Shown: in pieces, positions 1 to 8,832 of the stretch
Position numbering within the stretch: position 1 is the stretch's first letter
Layout of the letters: each line of letters starts with the position of its first letter
The notes under the pieces: generated by a model
What the model saw: the letters and a program-made list of their open reading frames with translations, nothing else
Told to the model about the DNA's origin: nothing
Databases searched by the model: none
NCBI GenBank assembly: GCA_020638135.1
Contig: JACKJE010000018.1
Coordinates: 1 to 61,671 of the forward strand
Direction: 5' to 3'
Source: Methylobacteriaceae bacterium
GTDB taxonomy: Bacteria; Pseudomonadota; Alphaproteobacteria; Rhizobiales; Beijerinckiaceae
DNA: 61,671 bases
Position numbers and translations under genes: made by a program

Positions 1-24
1 CGCGCGGGGAGAAGGGGACAACGA

Positions 25-1260
25 CTACCCTTTTCGCCCCTTCAAATAATCCTCCGCCGCCTTCAATCCCGTTTCCCACGCGCCATGCGTGGTCGAGAAA
101 TGGATCTTCGAGCAGGCCTCGCCCGCGAAGAACAACCGCCCATTGACCGGCGCCGCCAGAACCGCGCGATCCCCCGCATGGCCCGGCAGCGCCGACGAAT
201 ATCCGCCACGCGCGAATGGATCGGAGCGCCACGCCGTCGTGCGCATGAATCGCAGGCGCTTGTTGGCGTCAGCGCCGAGCATGGACACGATCTGCCGGCG
301 CGCCTCGGCTTCCGCCGCAGCTGGCCCACCCTTTTCCAGCTCGACCGCGAAGGCGCCGCCGACGAAGCCCGACAGCAATTTTCGCCCACGAGGAAAAAGA
401 TCGAAGCTGATCGTCTCGACCCGATCGGTCGCGCCGTAGAAATGCCCGCGCGGATAGGCGAACTCGCCGTCGATCTCGAAGAAGATCTTGTTGGCGACGC
501 CGAGAGGCAGTCCGGCCGCCGCCGCCTGTTTCTCCGGCAGCGCGGGATCGAAGCGGATCGTCCCCTCCGCGATCAGTGGGGTGGGCACGCAGATAATGAC
601 GGCTTTGGCCTCGATCGTCCCGCGCTGTGTTTCGAGCTTTACGACCTTGCCCGAATGATCGATCTTCGATACCGCGCAATCGAAGGCGACCGGCAGGCCT
701 TTGGCGGCGCCTGAGATCATCGCGCCATAGCCTTCGCGCACCGTCCAGTTGATGCGCGTATCCTCGTAATTGTCGAAGTCGATGATCGAAATGTGCTCGA
801 GTTCGGTGCCGCTGTAATAGGTCGCGACCGCGCGCAGCAGCATGTCCCAGCGGCTATTCTTCGGCAGCAGATCGGAAGCGGGCCGGTCGCGCCCCGTCGC
901 GGCGGCCTCCTCCACCGCATCGAAGAAGTCTTCGAGCGCCTTGCGATAATCCGCATGATCGCGGCTCGGCAGGCCAACGGACGCGGGCCCGCTCCAGCCG
1001 GGCGTACCGCGATCGACCGTGAAGCCGTGGCTCTCGGCGACCTTCACCAGCACGTTCTTGTCGGCGGAATGCAGCCACTCGCAACCGAGGTCGATCACGT
1101 CGCCCGCAGCAGGGATCGTATGCGCGCGCCCGCCGACGCGATCGCGCGCCTCGATCATCAGCGCGGCCACGCCGGCCTGCTTGAGCCGCGTCGCGGCGGC
1201 TATGCCGGCCGCGCCCGCGCCGACGATCGCGACATCGATGGAAGACGGAAGATTGCTCAT
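25..1260 (-). CDS. FAD-dependent amine oxidase family protein
   Basis: A 411-residue flavoenzyme of the monoamine-oxidase/polyamine-oxidase superfamily. The N-terminus has the Rossmann dinucleotide motif GAGAAG at residues 14-19, followed by the acidic end of beta-2 and the RVGGRA motif at about 41-46 that contacts FAD. The C-terminus carries the second FAD signature FFAGEACS near residue 376 and a HGAWETG segment, both typical of amine oxidases. It probably oxidises an amine or a related substrate with O2 in the cytoplasm; no signal peptide is seen. The substrate cannot be deduced. The stop lies 24 bases from the window edge. The start ATG is 62 bases downstream of the opgG/opgD-like stop, so the two leftward genes may be co-transcribed. 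Confidence 0.85.
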   Translation of the reverse strand: MSNLPSSIDVAIVGAGAAGIAAATRLKQAGVAALMIEARDRVGGRAHTIPAAGDVIDLGCEWLHSADKNVLVKVAESHGFTVDRGTPGWSGPASVGLPSRDHADYRKALEDFFDAVEEAAATGRDRPASDLLPKNSRWDMLLRAVATYYSGTELEHISIIDFDNYEDTRINWTVREGYGAMISGAAKGLPVAFDCAVSKIDHSGKVVKLETQRGTIEAKAVIICVPTPLIAEGTIRFDPALPEKQAAAAGLPLGVANKIFFEIDGEFAYPRGHFYGATDRVETISFDLFPRGRKLLSGFVGGAFAVELEKGGPAAAEAEARRQIVSMLGADANKRLRFMRTTAWRSDPFARGGYSSALPGHAGDRAVLAAPVNGRLFFAGEACSKIHFSTTHGAWETGLKAAEDYLKGRKG

Positions 1261-1322
1261 CGCGCGAGCTTAGCGCAGAAGCGCCTGCCCGCGCGATGTG
1301 TCCCTTCGCGCGCCGGGCGCTC

Positions 1323-2912
1323 TCACCACTTCGGCGGCGTCGAATCGAAAGGGTGATACTGGTAGAGCCAGCTCTCGCTCAAAATCTTGTCGTCGTGCGA
1401 CAGGTAGAGCCGCAGCTCCACCGGGTCCTGCCCCTCGACCGTCAGGTCGAATTGCGCGCGCCAGTGGCCCGGCACGTCGTCCGGCACGGCTTCCGTGAAG
1501 ATGTACGAAAAGGTCCCGCGCGAGGCCCAGAGTTCCGGCTTCGGCTTCACGCCCTTCGGCAGGTTCTTGAGCGGCCCGCCCAGGAATTCCACCATGAACT
1601 TGCGCACGCCCTTCGGGCGCGGCTGGCCGGGCACGCCGCCATTGCCGAGCCGCGTCGCCACGCAGCGCGCGAGCTCGCTCGGATAAGGTTCGTCCGCCTT
1701 CCAGTGCAGCTTGTAGGCGAAGTCGAGCACCTGGCCCGGTCGCGTCGGCTCGGCGGGCACCCACATGGCCACGATATTGTCGTGGATCTCGTCGTCGGTC
1801 GGAATTTCGACGAGCTGCACCGCGCCCTTGCCCCAATTGCCCTTGGGCTCGACCCAGACCGAGGGGCGGCGGTCATACATCACGCCGTCGAGGTAATGAT
1901 CGAAATTGCGGTCGCGCTGCAGCAGGCCGAACCCCTTTGGATTCGTGTCGCCGAAAGCCGAGGCCATTACGCGCGGCGCATTGTTGAGCGGCCGCCAGAT
2001 GTGCTCGCCCATGCCGGTCCAGATCGCCAGCCCGTCGGAATCGTGGATTTCCGGACGCCAGTCGAAGCCGTCGCCCTTGCGCGTCTCGGAGAACCAGAAC
2101 ATCGACGTCAAAGGCGCGATGCCGAAGCGGATGTAGTCCTTGCGCAGGTGCAACTGGCAGTCGACGTCCATCATGACCGCTTTGTCGCGCGTCATCACAA
2201 ACTTGTAGGCGCCGACGATGCCCGGCCCTTCGAGCAGGGCGTGGATCGTGACATTGTGGCCTTCCTCCGGCCCGATCCAGAATTTCGTGAAATCCGGGAA
2301 TTCCTCCTCGCGGCCCGACTGCCACGTATCGAGCGCAATGCCGCGTGCGGAAAGCCCGTACTGGCGCAATTCGCCGATGGCGCGGAAATAGGAGGCGCCG
2401 AGAAAGGCGACCCAGTCGTTCTTGTGCCAGTCGAGCGGCCCGTCCTTGGGCTCCTGCAGGCGGAAACCGGCAAACCCTACGCCCTTCGGCAGCTTGCGCG
2501 CGGGCGAGTCCGCGGGCATGTCGAAATAGGACTGGTCGTAGAGGATTTCGCGCGCCTGCCCGCCTTCGACGAGATGGACCTGGATCGCCTTGCGGAAGAA
2601 CTTGCCGAGATGGAAGAAGGTCACCGGGCTCTGCTGCGGCCCGGTCGCATAGACCGCCGACCCGTTATCGTAGCGGATCTTGCCCCATTCCTCGTAGTTC
2701 AGCTGCTCCATGATCTCAGGGGAAGGCTGCGACGGCGGCTTGTAGGCGATCTTGGCGAGCCGCGCGGCCTCGGCCTTCAGCGCGTCGAAGGAGAAGGGCT
2801 TGGCAGGCCCGAGCTTCAGCTCCGCCCCCTGCGCCGGCGCGAGCGGCAATGCCGCGGCGACGCCGGCGGCCCCTGCGGCGCCCAAAACCTTGCGACGGTC
2901 GATCTCGCTCAT
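1323..2912 (-). CDS. Periplasmic glucan biosynthesis protein, MdoG/OpgD family
   Basis: A 529-residue protein of the MdoG/OpgG/OpgD family, which shapes osmoregulated periplasmic glucans. The start chosen here (ATG at 2912) puts a twin-arginine type leader at the N-terminus: DRRKVLG followed by an Ala/Gly/Leu-rich stretch ending near PAQGA. That points to Tat export, as in OpgD, rather than the Sec leader of OpgG. The body contains family-like segments such as SPVTFFHLGKFF, DQSYFDMP and LDTWQSG, and the length matches the family. An in-frame ATG 66 bases upstream would place the RR motif too far inside, so it was not used. It precedes the amine oxidase gene and follows gapR on the same strand. 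Confidence 0.88.
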   Translation of the reverse strand: MSEIDRRKVLGAAGAAGVAAALPLAPAQGAELKLGPAKPFSFDALKAEAARLAKIAYKPPSQPSPEIMEQLNYEEWGKIRYDNGSAVYATGPQQSPVTFFHLGKFFRKAIQVHLVEGGQAREILYDQSYFDMPADSPARKLPKGVGFAGFRLQEPKDGPLDWHKNDWVAFLGASYFRAIGELRQYGLSARGIALDTWQSGREEEFPDFTKFWIGPEEGHNVTIHALLEGPGIVGAYKFVMTRDKAVMMDVDCQLHLRKDYIRFGIAPLTSMFWFSETRKGDGFDWRPEIHDSDGLAIWTGMGEHIWRPLNNAPRVMASAFGDTNPKGFGLLQRDRNFDHYLDGVMYDRRPSVWVEPKGNWGKGAVQLVEIPTDDEIHDNIVAMWVPAEPTRPGQVLDFAYKLHWKADEPYPSELARCVATRLGNGGVPGQPRPKGVRKFMVEFLGGPLKNLPKGVKPKPELWASRGTFSYIFTEAVPDDVPGHWRAQFDLTVEGQDPVELRLYLSHDDKILSESWLYQYHPFDSTPPKW

Positions 2913-3010
2913 GGCGTTCCCCGAATCATGAGGGCGCGCTTGGCCCTGCCCGAAAGCTAGCCGCGCGCGCCGGTCCATTCAAATTGAGCCTGTTCAGCCT
3001 CGGCGCTGGC

Positions 3011-3253
3011 TCAGCCCATCCCGAGCGCGGAGAGGTAGAGATCGAGAATCTCTTCCTCTTCCTTGCGCTTGTGGCTGTCCTGGCGGCGCAGCGAGACGAT
3101 CTTGCGCATGATCTTGACGTCGTAGCCAACGCCCTTGGCCTCGGCGTAGACGTCCTTGATGTCTTCGGCCAGCGCCCGCTTTTCCTCTTCCAGGCGCTCG
3201 ATACGCTCGATGAAGGCCTTCAGATGGCCGGAGTCGATGGAATTGGTGCTCAT
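3011..3253 (-). CDS. gapR: GapR-like nucleoid protein (DUF2312)
   Basis: An 80-residue protein matching the DUF2312/GapR family almost end to end. It opens with MSTNSIDSGHLKAFIERIE, continues as a charged coiled coil (ERLEEEKRALAEDIKDVY) and contains the GYDVKIMRKIVSLRR core. In Caulobacter GapR binds overtwisted AT-rich DNA and supports replication elongation. The start is ATG at 3253; upstream in-frame codons would add a non-conserved Arg/Gly-rich tail. It lies 98 bases upstream of the glucan gene, and the divergent HAD gene starts 158 bases away, so the gap between them should hold its promoter. The function is by homology; the family assignment is strong. Confidence 0.9.
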   Translation of the reverse strand: MSTNSIDSGHLKAFIERIERLEEEKRALAEDIKDVYAEAKGVGYDVKIMRKIVSLRRQDSHKRKEEEEILDLYLSALGMG

Positions 3254-3411
3254 GAACTGCCTGTCTTCTCGGGAACGGCCGCGACCCATGCGACGGCCAT
3301 GGGGCGAGGTCAAGGCGCCCGCCACTGCTGTCCCCGCTTTCCTCCGCTCCGCGCCTGTCGTTGCGCAGGGCGCGCTTTTCCCCTAGGCGAAAGCGCAAAA
3401 GGGAGAAACGC

Positions 3412-4104
3412 ATGATCGAGGCGGTGATCTGGGATTTCGGCGGCGTCATCACGTCGAGCCCCTTCGAGGCTTTCGCGCGTTTCGAGCGTGAGCGCGGCCT
3501 GCCGAAGGACTTCATCCGCACGATCAATGCGACCAACCACCTCGACAACGCCTGGGCGAAATTCGAGCGCGCGGAGGTCACGCATGCCGAATTCGACGAA
3601 CTCTTCGCCGCCGAGGCGCGCGCAGCCGGCCACGAGGTGCGCGGCGCCGACGTGCTGCCGCTGCTCGCCGGCCTGCCGCGCCCCGAAATGGTCGAGGCGC
3701 TCAGGCGCATTCATGCAGCGATGAAGACCGGCTGCATCACCAACAATCTGCCGGCCAGGGAATCCGGCGCCATGGCCGGCATGTACAAGGCCGACATCAT
3801 GAAGATGTTCAACCACGTGATCGAGAGCGCCAAGATCGGCCTGCGCAAGCCCGATCCGAAAATCTACGCGATGATGGTGGAAGCCCTCGACGTCGATCCA
3901 AACAAATGTGTCTATCTCGACGATCTCGGCGTCAACCTGAAGCCGGCGCGCGACATGGGCATGAAGACGAACGGATCAAAGACTTATCAATCCCGCGTCA
4001 GTCGAGGTCGAGATCGAGCTGGCCCGCGCCTGCATCCGTCGAGCGCGCCGCGGCTGAGGCATCACGGCCCGCCAGCCTCCGATCAGCTGAACGAACAAAG
4101 TTAA
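3412..4104 (+). CDS. HAD-superfamily phosphatase, C-terminus frame-shifted
   Basis: A HAD hydrolase related to the epoxide-hydrolase N-terminal phosphatases. Motif I is WDFGGVIT at the very start, with the usual nucleophile Asp. Motif II lies in TGCITNN, motif III in SAKIGLRKPDP, and motif IV in VYLDDLGVNL. The start ATG at 3412 follows a GGGAG ribosome site. After GMKT (about 3970) the open frame yields non-family sequence to 4104. The next frame instead gives PASVEVEIELARAC and a stop at 4055-4057, which is the expected family C-terminus. A net one-base indel therefore lies between 3970 and 3992, and the real end is probably 4057. The overlap with the convergent MAPEG gene would then shrink. 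Confidence 0.8.
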   Translation: MIEAVIWDFGGVITSSPFEAFARFERERGLPKDFIRTINATNHLDNAWAKFERAEVTHAEFDELFAAEARAAGHEVRGADVLPLLAGLPRPEMVEALRRIHAAMKTGCITNNLPARESGAMAGMYKADIMKMFNHVIESAKIGLRKPDPKIYAMMVEALDVDPNKCVYLDDLGVNLKPARDMGMKTNGSKTYQSRVSRGRDRAGPRLHPSSAPRLRHHGPPASDQLNEQS

Positions 4105-4564
4105 GCAACGTCGGGTATTTGCGTTGCGGAGCTGACCGCAGGCGTGCTGACGCCTCCAGAATGAAGGCTGCGAGGACGATCAGGATGATCGCAGACAGTG
4201 GCCGGCTCAGCGACGGCGACACGGCGAAGACGCCGGTGCGCACCCAGGGAATGCCCGCCACGTAAACCGGGACATAGGCGACGCGCGCCCAGAAGAAGAT
4301 TTGCGCGCCCAGAGCTGTCGTCGCATTGGTCTTGCCCGCGATCTGCGCGACCAGCACGAGCACGGCGAACAGCACGAGATTCTCGAGCATATTGCGATGC
4401 GCGCGCTGCGCGCGGCCCGCCCAGCCGACAAGTTCGGGCAGGCCCTCCCGGTTGCCGGCCAGCGGCGACAACCCGACCTGCCCCATGGCGCCGATCGCCG
4501 CGACAACGACCTGCGCGATGGTCAGGAGCACGCACCAGACGAGCATCTTCATTTCGATGGACAT
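3998..4564 (-). CDS. MAPEG family membrane protein
   Basis: A MAPEG-fold integral membrane protein (microsomal glutathione transferase-like superfamily). Hydrophobic segments lie at roughly residues 5-27, 58-78 and 85-105. Family landmarks are HRNMLENL near residue 56 and ARVAYVPVYVAGIPWVRTG near 92-110. Family members usually end at about 130 residues; this frame runs to 188, and the last 55 or so residues (a Ser/Arg-rich tail) have no MAPEG character. The tail falls in the same disturbed patch that shifts the convergent HAD gene, so a frameshift near 4215 is likely and the true end is uncertain. The physiological substrate is not known. Confidence 0.72.
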   Translation of the reverse strand: MSIEMKMLVWCVLLTIAQVVVAAIGAMGQVGLSPLAGNREGLPELVGWAGRAQRAHRNMLENLVLFAVLVLVAQIAGKTNATTALGAQIFFWARVAYVPVYVAGIPWVRTGVFAVSPSLSRPLSAIILIVLAAFILEASARLRSAPQRKYPTLLNFVRSADRRLAGRDASAAARSTDAGAGQLDLDLD

Positions 4565-4666
4565 GTTTCACTCCCCGCCACGCGAGCCTGATCGGAACCC
4601 GTTCGATCCAAGACTGCGCATTCCTGTGGCGCCTGTCGAGCTGTCCCCGAAACTCCGCGTCGCCCG

Positions 4667-5443
4667 TCACGTCCGCGTCGGATGCATCTCGACGCGATGC
4701 ACGGCGGGATCGCTCAACACAGGCTGCAACTCGCGGGCAATCCGTTCGGCCCAGTCCTGCTGGCCCTGGTCGTCGGCGATCAGATCCTGCCGGATTTCGA
4801 ACAGCGCGTGCGGCAGGCCGCGCGAGGTGCCGAGCTCCCACATCGTGTCGCCGTTGAGCGCGCCGTCATAGGGCTCGTTGTCGCCGACGACGAGATCGCC
4901 GGCGCCCGCCAGGCCAGCGATCAGCGGTTTGGCCAGACGCGGGTCGCTGTCCCACAGCAGCGCGACATGCCACGGCCGCGCCGCGCCCTTCCACACCGGC
5001 GTAAACGAATGGATCGAGATGACCGACGGCACCTTGCCGCTCGTCATCATGCGCTCGACTTCCGCCACCGCCGCCGCGCGATAAGGCCGCCAGTATTTCT
5101 CGCGCCGCTTCTCGATCTCCGCAGCGTCGATGCGCGCATTGCCGGGAATGAGCGCGCCATCCGAAATCCGCATCACCAGCGTCGGATCGTCCGCGCCGCG
5201 ATTGGGATCGATCAGCAGGCGTGAAAAGCAGGAGAGCACCGCCGGCGCGTTCAGGAGGCCCGCCAGCCGCCGCGCCACCCCTGCCGCGCCGATGTCATAG
5301 GCGATGTGGCGCTGAAAAGCCTCGGACGGCAGGCCGAGCGAGCCGTATTCCGGCGGCAGCGCGTTGGAGGCGTGATCGCAGACGATCAGCAGGCCCGCAT
5401 CCGCGGGACCTTCGATTCGTTCGACGGGCTGGAAATCGGACAT
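4667..5443 (-). CDS. N-formylglutamate amidohydrolase family protein
   Basis: A 258-residue member of the FGase (PF05013) family, zinc amidohydrolases that release formate from N-formylglutamate or related acyl amino acids. Recognisable segments are LLIVCDHASNALP near residue 18, AYDIGAAGVA, LIDPNRG, SIHSFTP with a likely metal ligand, and GDNEPYDG. ATG at 5443 was chosen because the protein similarity begins there; the longer frame upstream runs into the divergent glycerate kinase gene. No histidine-degradation genes adjoin it, so a role in hut catabolism is not supported and the natural substrate may differ. A second, more divergent paralogue lies at 52259-53191. Confidence 0.86.
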   Translation of the reverse strand: MSDFQPVERIEGPADAGLLIVCDHASNALPPEYGSLGLPSEAFQRHIAYDIGAAGVARRLAGLLNAPAVLSCFSRLLIDPNRGADDPTLVMRISDGALIPGNARIDAAEIEKRREKYWRPYRAAAVAEVERMMTSGKVPSVISIHSFTPVWKGAARPWHVALLWDSDPRLAKPLIAGLAGAGDLVVGDNEPYDGALNGDTMWELGTSRGLPHALFEIRQDLIADDQGQQDWAERIARELQPVLSDPAVHRVEMHPTRT

Positions 5444-5507
5444 GGGCGCCAAGTGCAGCAACAACGCGCGCGTTGCAAGCGCCGCGACGATGCCTGATTG
5501 TCGAGCG

Positions 5508-6797
5508 ATGACCGCGCCGATGAAATTCGAAACGCTTCGCGCCATCTTCGACGCAGCCGTCGCCGCAGCCCACCCCGCCGGCCGGCTCGCCCGCCATCTG
5601 CCGGCCCCGCCGAAGGGCCGCATCGTCCTGCTCGGCGCCGGCAAGGCGGCGGGTTCGATGATCGTGGCGACCGAAGCCCATTATCTCGATGCGCTCGGCC
5701 TGCCGGCCGAACGCCTGACGGGCCTCGGCGTCGCGCGTCAGGGCTACGGCTGCGCGACGCGCGTCGTTCCGGTCATCGAGGCCGGCCACCCCGTGCCCGA
5801 TCAGGCCGGCGTCGAGGCGACCGCGCGGATTCTCGATCTCGCGCGCGAGGCCGGACCCGACGATCTCGTGCTCGCGCTACTGTCCGGCGGCGGCTCGGCC
5901 AACTGGATCGCGCCGGCCGACGGCCTCACGCTCGCCGAGAAACAGGCGATCACGCGCGCGCTCTTGCGTTCGGGCGCGGTCATTGGCGAGATCAATTGCG
6001 TGCGCAAGCACCTCTCGCGCATCAAGGGCGGCAGGCTGGCGGCGCTCGCCCGGCCGGCGCGCCTCGTCACCCTCGCCATTTCCGACGTGCCGCGCGACGA
6101 GCCCTCCGCCATCGCGTCGGGCCCGACCGTGCCCGACCCGACCACGCTCGCCGACGCACGGGCCATCGTCGCCAGATATGCGATCGATCTGCCAGCGAGC
6201 GCGAAAGCCCTGCTCGACGACCCCGCCATGGAGACGCCGAAGCCCGGCGATCCACTGTTTGCGGGCGCAAGTTTCGAAATCGTCGCACGGCCGGCCGATG
6301 CGCTGGCTGCCGCCGCGCAGGCGGCGCAGGCCGCCGGCTACGAGCCTGTCTCGCTCGGCGCCGATGTCGAAGGCGAGGCGCGCGACGTCGCGGCCGCCCA
6401 TGCGGCCCAGGCGCTTCGTCTGCGCTCGGAAGGCCGGCGCGCGGCGCTCCTGTCCGGCGGCGAATTGACGGTGACCATCCGCGGCAAGGGTCGCGGCGGC
6501 CCGAACCAGGAATATGCGCTGGCGCTGGCTCTAGCCCTCAACGGCGCCGAGGGGATAGCGGCGGTCGCCGGCGACACGGACGGCACGGACGGCGGCGCAG
6601 GCGCGGCGACCGACCCCGCCGGCGCCTTCGTCGACGCCACGACGCTGGCGCGCGCCCGCGCCGCCGGGCCCGATCCGGCGGCCATGCTTGCCGACAACGA
6701 TTCCACCGGCTTCTTCGAGGCGATCGGCGACCTCCTGCGCCCCGGCCCGACCCTGACAAATGTCAACGACCTGCGCGCGATCCTGATCGACCCATGA
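5508..6797 (+). CDS. Glycerate kinase, type II (DUF4147/MOFRL)
   Basis: A 429-residue glycerate 2-kinase of the GckA/TtuD class. The N-terminal DUF4147 domain shows LLGAGKAAGSM and the ALLSGGGSANW loop. The C-terminal MOFRL domain shows LLSGGELTVTIRGKGRGGPN and DTDGTDGGAGAATDP, which build the nucleotide and substrate site. It phosphorylates D-glycerate to 2-phosphoglycerate and so feeds the pyruvate kinase encoded 0.6 kb downstream. Start candidates are ATG at 5490, 5508 and 5520; 5508 was used. It is divergent from the amidohydrolase with about 65 bases between starts. Confidence 0.9.
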   Translation: MTAPMKFETLRAIFDAAVAAAHPAGRLARHLPAPPKGRIVLLGAGKAAGSMIVATEAHYLDALGLPAERLTGLGVARQGYGCATRVVPVIEAGHPVPDQAGVEATARILDLAREAGPDDLVLALLSGGGSANWIAPADGLTLAEKQAITRALLRSGAVIGEINCVRKHLSRIKGGRLAALARPARLVTLAISDVPRDEPSAIASGPTVPDPTTLADARAIVARYAIDLPASAKALLDDPAMETPKPGDPLFAGASFEIVARPADALAAAAQAAQAAGYEPVSLGADVEGEARDVAAAHAAQALRLRSEGRRAALLSGGELTVTIRGKGRGGPNQEYALALALALNGAEGIAAVAGDTDGTDGGAGAATDPAGAFVDATTLARARAAGPDPAAMLADNDSTGFFEAIGDLLRPGPTLTNVNDLRAILIDP

Positions 6798-6935
6798 TCC
6801 AGCCCAGGCCGAACGTCTCGACAATTCAGGCAAATCAAGGGATAAAGCGCCCTCGCCCCGCCAAGCCGCGCCGCTTTTGTGGCGGATTCCTGCGTCATGC
6901 GTCCTTCGTTCCCGTTCGCCATACCGGTCGCGCCG

Positions 6936-7352
6936 ATGATTCGCCTTTTTGGTTTCCTACTGCTGACCTTTGCCGGGCTCGCCGCGACGCCTGCGGCCGC
7001 CGACTTTCGCCTGTGCAACAACACGACCAACCGGGTCAGCGTCTCGCTCGCCTATACGGACGGCGACGCCTGGGTGAGCGAGGGCTGGTGGAACCTCAAG
7101 CCCAGCAATTGCGAAACCCTGCTGCGCGGACCGCTCGCCGCTGAATTCTACTACGTCTACGCGATGGACGAGAAAGGCGGCGAGTGGAAGGGCAAGGCCT
7201 TCATGTGCACGCGCGACCGCGAGTTCAAGATCGACGGACGCGAGAACTGCTATGTGCGCGGCTTCGACCGGACCGGCTTTTTCGAGGTCGACACCGGCAA
7301 GGACGCGCGCAGCTGGACCGTGCAGTTGACCGATCCCGGCCAGACGCGTTGA
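6936..7352 (+). CDS. DUF1036 secreted protein
   Basis: A 138-residue exported protein of the DUF1036 family. Residues 1-22 form a Sec signal peptide (MIRLFGFLLLTFAGLAATPAAA) that would leave a mature protein starting DFRLCNNTTNRVSVSLAY. Four to six cysteines (CNN, NCET, MCTRD, NCYVRG) suggest disulfides in the periplasm. ATG at 6936 is preferred over 6897 because it places the hydrophobic core directly after the N-terminal basic residue. It sits 46 bases upstream of pyruvate kinase, a pairing common in Rhizobiales, but its biochemical role is not known. Confidence 0.85.
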   Translation: MIRLFGFLLLTFAGLAATPAAADFRLCNNTTNRVSVSLAYTDGDAWVSEGWWNLKPSNCETLLRGPLAAEFYYVYAMDEKGGEWKGKAFMCTRDREFKIDGRENCYVRGFDRTGFFEVDTGKDARSWTVQLTDPGQTR

Positions 7353-7398
7353 ACGCGGACGCGCCGGGCCGCGCGCCGAAGAGAGACGACAGAGCGAC

Positions 7399-8826
7399 AT
7401 GAGACGACTGCGCCGCTGCAAGATCCTGGCGACCCTTGGGCCGGCCTCCGCCGACAAGGCGACCATAGCCGCGCTGCACGACGCCGGCGCGGACCTCTTC
7501 CGCATCAACATGAGCCACGCCGATCACGACGGCATGCGCGAACGCATCGCCATGATCCGCGAGGTCGAGCTGGAGAGCGGCCGTCCGATCGGCATTCTCG
7601 TCGACCTGCAGGGACCGAAGCTGCGCATCGGCACCTTCCACGACGGCGCCGTCATGCTGAAGAAGGGCGCGGAATTCACGCTCGACGCTGATCCGACGCC
7701 CGGCGACATCCATCGCGTGCACCTGCCGCATCCCGAAATCCTGAGCGCGCTCGAACCCGGCCACATCGTGCTGATCGACGACGGCAAGGTGCGCCTGCAC
7801 ATCGTCGAGGCGACGACGCAGAGCGCCCGCGCGGTGGTCGATGTCGCCGGCCGCATTTCCAACCGCAAGGGCGTCAGCCTGCCCAACACCGAAATCCCGG
7901 TCTCGGCCATGACGCCGAAGGACCGTTCCGACCTCGAGGCCGGCCTCAACGCCGGCGTCGACTGGGTCGCGATCTCCTTCGTGCAGCGGCCGGAAGATGT
8001 CGCCGAGGTCAATAAGATCGCGCGCGGCCGCGCCCTCGTCATGGCCAAGATCGAGAAGCCGCAGGCGATCTCGCGTCTCGCCGAGATCATCGAACTCTCC
8101 GACGCGCTGATGGTGGCGCGCGGCGATCTCGGCGTCGAAATGCCGCTGGAAAAAGTGCCGGGCCTGCAGAAACGCATCACGCGCATGACGCGCCGCGCCG
8201 GCAAGCCGGTGGTCGTCGCCACACAAATGCTGGAGAGCATGATCCAGTCGCCGGTGCCGACGCGCGCCGAAGTTTCCGACGTCGCGACCGCCGTCTTCGA
8301 GGGCGCGGACGCCGTCATGTTGTCGGCCGAAAGCGCCGCCGGCCAATATCCGGTCGAAGCGGTGGCCACCATGAACCGCATCGCCGAGGAAGTGGAGACG
8401 GACGCCGTCTATCGCGCGGTGATTTCCGGCCAGCGCGCCGCCGCGCCCGACCCGAGCGGCGCCGACGCCATTGCGGTCGCGGCCCGCGACATGGCCGAGA
8501 CGCTCGATCTCAAGGCCGTCTGCGCCTGGACCGCCTCGGGCTCGACCGCCTTTCGGATCGCGCGCGAGCGCCCGGGCCCGCCGATCCTCGCCCTCACCCC
8601 CAACCGCGACACCGCGCGCCGGCTCGCGCTCGTCTGGGGCGTGCACGCCATCGTCACCAAGGACGCAAGCGACATCGACGACATGGCGCGCCGCGCGAGC
8701 AAGTTTTCCAACCGCGAGGGATTCTCGAAGGAAGGCGACCGCATCATCATCGTCGCCGGCGTCCCTTTCGGCACGCCCGGTGCGACCAACATGATCCGCA
8801 TCGGCTTCTGCAGCGCGGAGAGCTGA
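7399..8826 (+). CDS. pyk: Pyruvate kinase
   Basis: A complete 475-residue pyruvate kinase, converting phosphoenolpyruvate and ADP to pyruvate and ATP. The N-terminus KILATLGPAS begins the A domain; the B domain follows at about residues 70-160. The signature MAKIEKPQAI holds the catalytic Lys near residue 219, followed by MVARGDLGVEMP and VATQMLESM. The C-terminal domain runs from about 340 and shows the usual allosteric-site fold pattern (WTASGSTAFRIARERP). The length fits the family. It lies downstream of DUF1036 and probably shares its transcript. Confidence 0.96.
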   Translation: MRRLRRCKILATLGPASADKATIAALHDAGADLFRINMSHADHDGMRERIAMIREVELESGRPIGILVDLQGPKLRIGTFHDGAVMLKKGAEFTLDADPTPGDIHRVHLPHPEILSALEPGHIVLIDDGKVRLHIVEATTQSARAVVDVAGRISNRKGVSLPNTEIPVSAMTPKDRSDLEAGLNAGVDWVAISFVQRPEDVAEVNKIARGRALVMAKIEKPQAISRLAEIIELSDALMVARGDLGVEMPLEKVPGLQKRITRMTRRAGKPVVVATQMLESMIQSPVPTRAEVSDVATAVFEGADAVMLSAESAAGQYPVEAVATMNRIAEEVETDAVYRAVISGQRAAAPDPSGADAIAVAARDMAETLDLKAVCAWTASGSTAFRIARERPGPPILALTPNRDTARRLALVWGVHAIVTKDASDIDDMARRASKFSNREGFSKEGDRIIIVAGVPFGTPGATNMIRIGFCSAES

Positions 8827-8832
8827 GCGTTC

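Noticed and set aside
1296..2960. A 554-codon open frame on the plus strand, opposite the glucan-biosynthesis gene
   Set aside because: Arg/Ala/His-rich low-complexity translation with no family signal; it is an antisense shadow of a real high-GC gene on the minus strand.
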